Source: Actinomycetes bacterium (GTDB taxonomy: Bacteria > Actinomycetota > Aquicultoria > CAJVYJ01 > JAUVQD01). Taken from it: DNA of 44,906 bases. The notes under the pieces were generated by a model that ran no database searches, was not told the origin of the DNA, and was given only the letters and a program-made list of their open reading frames with translations. Made by a program: the position numbers and the translations under genes. This document shows, one piece after another, positions 38,886 through 44,906 of this stretch; position 1 is the first letter of the stretch; every line of letters begins with the position of its first letter. The DNA is taken from NCBI GenBank assembly GCA_030610765.1, contig JAUWRD010000003.1:1-44906 (forward strand). The letters are read 5' to 3'.

Positions 38886-40734
38886 CAGCAATCTCCAAGC
38901 CAATTTTCCCACGACAAACCCCACACTCACTACACAGATTATCCCGGCAATCTTCAGTTTCCTCAGCGCTTGTCGCCAGTTCATATTCTCGTTTCAACCA
39001 ATCTATATCTATCCCGGTATCGATATGACCCCAGGGCAGCGGCTCGCCCACATTGATTGCCTTTTCACCAACATCCATCCCCGCCAAGGAAAATGCTTCT
39101 TTCCAGATTTCAAACTCGAACCTTTCTGTCCAGCTATCAAACCCGGCTCCGAGCTTGCAAGCGTTTTCAATTGCGTTCGCTGTCTCCCGCCCGCCTCTTG
39201 CCAGCGCTGCCTCTAAAACACTGACTGAGGCATCATGCCACCTTAAGAATATTTGTTTTGATTTCACATTGTCCCTAATAAGTTTTTGCCGCCGCTCAAT
39301 TTCTTCCGGCAGCAGCGTTTTGATCCACTGAAAGGGCGTGTGTGGTTTTGGAACAAAAGAAGCGACGCTGACAGTCAATTTTATTCTGCCAACGTTTTTT
39401 CCTTTAAGCTCATCGCGCGCGGCCGATAGAATCTTGTTTAAGAGCTGGGCTATACCAATTACGTCTTCATCAGTTTCAGTCGGCAGGCCAATCATGAAAT
39501 AAAGCTTCAGTCTGGACCAACCCATTTTGAATGCCTTTGTTGTCGCCTCTAAGATCTGTGCTTCAGTGAGCCCTTTATTGATTACCCTTCTAAGCCTTTC
39601 TGTGCCGGCCTCGGGAGCGAAGGTTAGCCCGGTTCTCTTCATTTTCGCAATCGTCGCAGCTATATCTACAGAAAATTGATCTGTCCGCATTGAAGGCAAA
39701 GAAATTGATCTTCCAGGAGATTTCGATAAGTTCGCGATGGCCTCAAGCATCTCCACGATCTGAGAGTGGTCTGTAGTGCTAAGAGACGAGAGAGAGACGT
39801 CTTCGTAGCCAGTTGCCTTAATCTGTTCCGAGACCGCCTTCACAACTGTATCTACCTTTCTCTCCCTGGTTGGCCTGTAGACAATACCAGCCTGACAAAA
39901 TCGGCACCCTCTTGTGCAACCCCTCATCACCTCTATCACGCATCTGTCGTGGATCGTCTCCATGTATGGCACAACCGGATTTTTAGGAATGCTTAGGTTG
40001 TCAATCCCGGTCATCACGCGACGTTTAATGCTCAACCCTTGCTCGCCCTTTTCAGTAAACCTACTGGAACCGTTGATCTCACCCTTCGCCGGAATATAGA
40101 CACCTTCAATTCGCGAAAGAGATTTCAAGACCTCTTCCCTCAATGGTTTGCGGTTTTGTTTCTGTTTTTCCTTATCTACCGTGTCAAGAATCTCTAAGAT
40201 CGCGTCCTCTGCTTCGCCAATAAGAAATAGATCAAAGAACGGGGCCATTGGTTCCGGGTTAAACGCGCAGGGCCCACCACCAATAACTAAAGGACAGCTT
40301 TCGTCCCTTTCTTCTGATCTAAGCGGTATCCCTGCCAATCTCAACATTCTTAAAACGTTTGTAAAGGTCAGTTCATATTGAAGTGAAAAGCCGAACAGGT
40401 CGAAGCTATCCTTTATGGGCACTTTAGTTTCAAGGGACAGGAGCGGCAAGCCCTTCTTCTGCATCTCCGCTTCCATGTCGATCCAGGGAGCGAAAACGCG
40501 CTCGCAATGAAAACGCTCGTGACTGTTTATGATGTCATAAAGTAATTGCAGGCCGAGATTGGACATTCCGATCTCGTAAACATCTGGATAGGCAAGAGCA
40601 ATAGAGACATCGCCTGTGTCTTTCGACGATTGATTCCATTCAGCCCCAATATATCTGCTCGGTCGCCTGACATCCGGCAATATTTCATATAACTGCCTTT
40701 CGTACTTTGAAGACAAAAGACGACCTTCTTTCAA
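38878..40734 (-). CDS. TIGR03960 family B12-binding domain/radical SAM protein
   Basis: EVMRGCTRGCRFCQAGIVYRPTRERKVDTVV; RYIGAEWNQ; C-terminal Cys cluster CRDNLCSECGVC. Confidence 0.93.
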   Translation of the reverse strand: MKEGRLLSSKYERQLYEILPDVRRPSRYIGAEWNQSSKDTGDVSIALAYPDVYEIGMSNLGLQLLYDIINSHERFHCERVFAPWIDMEAEMQKKGLPLLSLETKVPIKDSFDLFGFSLQYELTFTNVLRMLRLAGIPLRSEERDESCPLVIGGGPCAFNPEPMAPFFDLFLIGEAEDAILEILDTVDKEKQKQNRKPLREEVLKSLSRIEGVYIPAKGEINGSSRFTEKGEQGLSIKRRVMTGIDNLSIPKNPVVPYMETIHDRCVIEVMRGCTRGCRFCQAGIVYRPTRERKVDTVVKAVSEQIKATGYEDVSLSSLSTTDHSQIVEMLEAIANLSKSPGRSISLPSMRTDQFSVDIAATIAKMKRTGLTFAPEAGTERLRRVINKGLTEAQILEATTKAFKMGWSRLKLYFMIGLPTETDEDVIGIAQLLNKILSAARDELKGKNVGRIKLTVSVASFVPKPHTPFQWIKTLLPEEIERRQKLIRDNVKSKQIFLRWHDASVSVLEAALARGGRETANAIENACKLGAGFDSWTERFEFEIWKEAFSLAGMDVGEKAINVGEPLPWGHIDTGIDIDWLKREYELATSAEETEDCRDNLCSECGVCRGKIGLEIAGE

Positions 40735-40743
40735 TGGATTTAC

Positions 40744-41643
40744 TTAAGAATCTAAAGACTGAGTTAATTCTGGTTCTTCGGGTTCGATCAAAGCAGTGTC
40801 ATTCTTCCCATCAATATTCTCAAAATACTTTACGGCTAAGACGCCAATTGCCCTAGTGCCCGAATAAGCTATGGCTCCTTTGACAGCCCAACCCGCAATG
40901 GGTATAAATCCAAGTAATTGCCTGGCTGCCGCTCTAAGAGAAAACCCTCCGCCAACAACAAATAATAGCTCTTTGGCCCGTTCTAGGGTGAGGCTCGCAC
41001 CATGAGACGCGGCTATCAAAAGAACCATCCGAATTTGATTTGCTGTCAATACCGGCAAATCGCTGGCTGGAATGAAGCTTGCTACACCGATTATTCCGTT
41101 TTGGCCTGAAATTTCATCAATGATCTGTCTTGTTACGATCTGTCGAAAGCCGGTGACTTTTGCCGCCAAAGAGATTCTTTTGCTTTCAACCCTTTCAGCT
41201 ATTTTGGATAAAAGTCGTTGCCGGCTTAGCTCATCTTCCTCTGAAGAGAAGAATATGACTCTTGAAGGACTGAGATTCAAAGCGATTTCTGCTTCAACCT
41301 GTTTAGCCTTTTGCGTTGCCTCGCTCAAGCCTGAAACATCGATAAACGCGATGACATCCAAACCCGATTTGCTGCTCTCAGCAGCTATCGAAATCAATTC
41401 TTCGTCAATCGCGGTATTTCCAGTTATCACGATCGCCAACATATCAACTGTTTTCATCTCGTATTTTGACAGCGGTTTGTTTATCTTTATGAATACTTGA
41501 TCAGCGCCCGGTCCAACAACATCGATCAACCCGGCGATCGCCGATTCACTGCCGGCGGTTAGCAGTATTGTTTCTTTTTCAAGCTCATGGCGCACATCCG
41601 CTAGTATCTTGTGCCAATCTCTAAGCTTAAGCTTGCTTTTCAA
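40744..41643 (-). CDS. DUF697-domain protein without recognisable P-loop
   Basis: C-terminal LLFVVGGGFSLRAAARQLLGFIPIAGWAVKGAIAYSGTRAIGVLAVKYFE typical of DUF697; N-terminal half has no GxxxxGK[ST]. Confidence 0.75.
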   Translation of the reverse strand: MKSKLKLRDWHKILADVRHELEKETILLTAGSESAIAGLIDVVGPGADQVFIKINKPLSKYEMKTVDMLAIVITGNTAIDEELISIAAESSKSGLDVIAFIDVSGLSEATQKAKQVEAEIALNLSPSRVIFFSSEEDELSRQRLLSKIAERVESKRISLAAKVTGFRQIVTRQIIDEISGQNGIIGVASFIPASDLPVLTANQIRMVLLIAASHGASLTLERAKELLFVVGGGFSLRAAARQLLGFIPIAGWAVKGAIAYSGTRAIGVLAVKYFENIDGKNDTALIEPEEPELTQSLDS

Positions 41644-41663
41644 TCGCGCTCCTTATTTAAGTC

Positions 41664-42728
41664 TTAGCTCCATCTTCGTCGGTAAATGCTAAGCAAAAGA
41701 CCGACCGACGCCATATTTACCAACATTGCGCTCCCGCCGTAACTAATAAACGGTAGCGGTATTCCGGTCACTGGCATTATACCAATTGTCATCCCAATGT
41801 TTACGAGGACTTGAAATATCCACATGCTGCCGATACCGGTCGCGACTAGCACCCCGAAGTGATTCCTTGAAGAAACAGCAATTTGTATAACCCTAGACAT
41901 GATCAAAAAGAAGACAATTATTACTAGAACTGAACCAATAAAGCCTAGCTCCTCCCCGATAACCGCAAAAATAAAGTCAGTATGCCTAACTGCCGCTGGA
42001 AGAAAGTTTAACCTTGATTGAGTATTTAAAAAAAGGCCTTTCCCGACGATTCCCCCTGATCCGATCGCAATCATCGATTGTCTAAGGTTATACCCGCTAC
42101 CCAGCGGATCAACGCTCGGATTGAAAAATACTACCAGTCTTTCCATTTGATAATCTTGAAGAAGGTCGAGCTTTATCACAAAACCGATCATAAGATAGGC
42201 TACGAGCGCCAGAATAAGTATCTGCTTTGGGGTTATACCGGCAACCATTAGCATCCCTATTGTAATCGCGACCAGTACTAAGGCCGTTCCAAGATCCGGC
42301 TGAAGCACTATCAGGAGGATCGGTGGAATCATATAAGCAATCGCACGCAGAACATCTCGCCAATCAGAAAGGTCGCCTTTTTTTTCGGCCAGATAGGCTC
42401 CAAGCGTAAGAATTATTAGTATTTTAGAGAGCTCACTCGGCTGAAATGAAAAAGAGCCCACCTGGATCCATCGTTGCGCGCCTAATGCTACCCTGCCCTT
42501 TATAAATACAGTGATCAAAAAAAGAATGTTGACGCCATAGATGATGACAATATAATTCTTTAAGCTACTGTAGTTAAATATGGCCAAAGCCACCATCAAA
42601 ATCAGTCCAATGAAAATCCAGACCAATTGTTTTTTGAGATACGAACCATCACTGTCTCCGCCGCTGCTCATGGCGTATAGAGCCAATATACCGATAGCCA
42701 CCAAAACTATGGCAGTCGCAAATAGCAC
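41664..42728 (-). CDS. rodA: Rod shape-determining SEDS protein RodA
   Basis: LKKQLVWIFIGLILM...QPSELSKILIILTLGAYLA...QPDLGTALVL...PVTGIPLPFISYGGSAMLVNM. Confidence 0.95.
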   Translation of the reverse strand: MLFATAIVLVAIGILALYAMSSGGDSDGSYLKKQLVWIFIGLILMVALAIFNYSSLKNYIVIIYGVNILFLITVFIKGRVALGAQRWIQVGSFSFQPSELSKILIILTLGAYLAEKKGDLSDWRDVLRAIAYMIPPILLIVLQPDLGTALVLVAITIGMLMVAGITPKQILILALVAYLMIGFVIKLDLLQDYQMERLVVFFNPSVDPLGSGYNLRQSMIAIGSGGIVGKGLFLNTQSRLNFLPAAVRHTDFIFAVIGEELGFIGSVLVIIVFFLIMSRVIQIAVSSRNHFGVLVATGIGSMWIFQVLVNIGMTIGIMPVTGIPLPFISYGGSAMLVNMASVGLLLSIYRRRWS

Positions 42729-42768
42729 AATGTCAACTTGTTTTATATTTTCTCGCCAGTCTGTAATC

Positions 42769-44613
42769 TTAATTGCTTGAACCCTCGTCGCTATCGCTTG
42801 GAGAATAGATGTCTTCTAGAATTTCACGGGCCGCCGGGGCGGCAGTCGACCCCCCGTGGCCTCCTTGCTCTACAATTATTGAAATAATATATTTTGGATC
42901 TTCAGCCGGAGCGTAGGCAACAAATAGAGCGTAATCGTCTTTTCCGGCCACCTCTGAAGTTCCCGTCTTTCCGCTCACCGCTACCGGTAATCCGGTAAAG
43001 ATACCTTTCGCTGTCCCGTCAATCGTGACACGCCTTAAGCCCCTCTTGATGACGTTGAGATCGTTTTGCGAAAGATCAAGTTCTCTTTCTTTTTTTGGTG
43101 AGGCGCTATAGATGCTTCGTCCTTCCAGTCCTTTAACGGTTTTGACAACGTGCGGTTTATAGAAAACACCGTCATTGACAAGCGCCGCGTACATATTGGC
43201 TACCTGAAGAGGGGTCGCGAGAAGATCGCCTTGCCCAATTGCCATATTCACGGTATCGCCGGGAAACCATTGTTGATTCTCGACCCAAGTCTTGTTGAGC
43301 TCCTTTTTCCAGGCCGGTGTCGGAACACGCCCCCCTACCTCTGATGGTAAATCAATTCCTGTTTTCGACCCGACCCCCAAGCGGCGAGCCCAGCGCTGAA
43401 GATCATTTTTGCCTCTTTTGTAAAGCATATTTCCTACCTCATAAAAGTAGGTGTCACAAGAGATCCTAAGAGCGCCTTCAAGCGACTGCCGTCCGTGTCC
43501 GCTGCGGTCCCAGCACCATTTGCCCCACTGTTTGCCCAAGCCAAACCAGCGCCCACGACAAACAAACGTGGTTCCGGTCGAAATAACGCCTGTCTTCAAC
43601 CCGGCTATGGCTGAAACCAATTTAAAAGTTGAGCCAGGCGGATAGCTAGACATAATCGCCCGGTTGTTTAAGGGATAGTCGTTTTTCTCATCAATCATCT
43701 TTGACCAATTGGCTTGGCTGATGCCGCCAATGAACATCTCGGGGTCAAATGTCGGATAACTGGCCATGGCCAATATCTCGCCTTTTGGCTTCATCACAAC
43801 TATTGCCCCGGCCGATGCTCTCGGAAATTTATCTCTATTTGCTCTCGCAATTGCCTTCACAAGCGCCTTTTCGGCCGATGCCTGAATATCAGCATCTAAA
43901 GTCAGAATAATATTGTTCCCGGGTATCGCGTCTTTTTTATCAATAACCCGGAGCAGTTGACCGGCTGCGTTGACCTCAACGAATTGTGTTCCTTTGTCTC
44001 CAGCCAGGAGGTCTTCGTATTCTTTCTCTACCCCGCCCTTCCCGACAAGATCGCCTAGATCGTATCCGGCAAATTCTGTTTCTTCTTTTTCCTGTTCAGA
44101 TAACTCACCAAGGTAGCCAATCAGGTGAGCTGCCATGTTGCCGAGTGGATAGGCCCTGACGGACCGAACTTCAAGCTCAACTCCAATATATTCGTTCTTA
44201 TGTTCCTCAAAATACGCGACTACCTCGGGGGAGATATCCTGCTTTATTGTTCTTGGTTCTATCTGGTTAACGTTCTGGCTTCTGGCTTTCCTTGTAACTT
44301 CCGCTTGATCCATCTGAAGGAGCTTGGCCACCTTTTCGAGCAAACGATCGTTATCTATCTCTTCAGGCTCAATCGTTAAGATGATAGAAGGACGGTTGCT
44401 TACGATTGGCTTTGCGTTTCTGTCTAGTATTTGTCCTCTCGGGGCGTGAATGGCAATCTGCTTTATCCGGTTGTCTTCGGACAAACGTTTAAACTCCTGC
44501 CCCTGAACACCCTGAAGAAACCATAAGCGAATTGTGAGGACCGCCAGTACCGCCAGAACCGTTAATGCGAATATTCGAAGTCGAGCCTGAGTAATGTCAC
44601 CGATATCATCCAT
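42769..44613 (-). CDS. mrdA: Penicillin-binding protein 2
   Basis: YPPGSTFKLVSAIAGL, ISCDTYFYEVG, VSGKTGTSEVAGKDDYALFVAYAP. Confidence 0.96.
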   Translation of the reverse strand: MDDIGDITQARLRIFALTVLAVLAVLTIRLWFLQGVQGQEFKRLSEDNRIKQIAIHAPRGQILDRNAKPIVSNRPSIILTIEPEEIDNDRLLEKVAKLLQMDQAEVTRKARSQNVNQIEPRTIKQDISPEVVAYFEEHKNEYIGVELEVRSVRAYPLGNMAAHLIGYLGELSEQEKEETEFAGYDLGDLVGKGGVEKEYEDLLAGDKGTQFVEVNAAGQLLRVIDKKDAIPGNNIILTLDADIQASAEKALVKAIARANRDKFPRASAGAIVVMKPKGEILAMASYPTFDPEMFIGGISQANWSKMIDEKNDYPLNNRAIMSSYPPGSTFKLVSAIAGLKTGVISTGTTFVCRGRWFGLGKQWGKWCWDRSGHGRQSLEGALRISCDTYFYEVGNMLYKRGKNDLQRWARRLGVGSKTGIDLPSEVGGRVPTPAWKKELNKTWVENQQWFPGDTVNMAIGQGDLLATPLQVANMYAALVNDGVFYKPHVVKTVKGLEGRSIYSASPKKERELDLSQNDLNVIKRGLRRVTIDGTAKGIFTGLPVAVSGKTGTSEVAGKDDYALFVAYAPAEDPKYIISIIVEQGGHGGSTAAPAAREILEDIYSPSDSDEGSSN

Positions 44614-44906
44614 TTATTTGAATACCTTGCTTTGCCTTTGAGAACTCAAAAAACGGCTAAGATATGGAAACACCGGAACGCTAACAAGTGCCGTATATGC
44701 AGCCGACGGGAGAACAACGACCCTTAAAGCCGCACCAAAATTCACGGGTTCTCCCATTAAAAAAGCCAGACCAACATAGATTATCTGAGAAATTACACTA
44801 ATTCCCGCAATAACAACTACTGGCAGCAGCAGGCTGCTTCCAAGAATTGTCCTCTCTGCTTGACCCGAAATATAAACGGTAAGGGTTTTTGCCAGAGCCG
44901 TTAAAC
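44614..44906 (-). CDS. mreD: Rod shape-determining protein MreD, 5' end outside window
   Basis: Manual translation: ...LPVVVIAGISVISQIIYVGLAFLMGEPVNFGAALRVVVLPSAAYTALVSVPVFPYLSRFLSSQRQSKVFK*; multi-TM and directly upstream of mrdA. Confidence 0.8.
   Translation of the reverse strand, partial: LTALAKTLTVYISGQAERTILGSSLLLPVVVIAGISVISQIIYVGLAFLMGEPVNFGAALRVVVLPSAAYTALVSVPVFPYLSRFLSSQRQSKVFK

Noticed and set aside
38635-39216. 193-aa + strand ORF antisense to the TIGR03960/TIGR03936 junction
   Set aside because: Fully antisense to well-supported genes, no family resemblance; typical shadow ORF.

Overview
The window is a dense bacterial chromosome segment in which every supportable gene lies on the minus strand. 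In transcription order (right to left) it reads: mreD(partial)-mrdA-rodA-DUF697-TIGR03960-TIGR03936-rng | rplU-rpmA | obgE-proB-proA | blaI-like and a SpoIIE/RsbU-type phosphatase | nadD-yqeK-LCP/LytR_C-rsfS | tRNA-Ala(GGC) | sulfatase-like and PPC-like surface protein | leuS-yraN-yifB-dprA-xerC-whiG/fliA | rpsB-tsf-pyrH-frr-uppS-cdsA-dxr-rseP-ispG-proS-GT2 | rimP-nusA-infB-rbfA-nrnA(partial). The order whiG beside dprA/xerC and rpsB, together with TIGR03936/TIGR03960, suggests an uncultured Actinobacteriota-like organism (inference only). I see no CRISPR array, prophage, transposase or obvious defence system. The most interesting signals are regulatory or architectural: (1) a promoter-proximal intrinsic terminator in the rimP-nusA-infB leader, with a competing alternative helix; (2) a structured rpsB leader with a 9-codon uORF; (3) NusA carrying a C-terminal Cys3-His mini-motif where ylxR/rnpM is missing; (4) a ~125-nt near-perfect palindromic element abutting the 3' end of tRNA-Ala; (5) a pseudo-receiver domain on a SpoIIE phosphatase; (6) an LCP-like domain missing the usual motif arginine; (7) a bL21 with an H1-like Lys/Ala tail. 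Start codons are uncertain for several genes.
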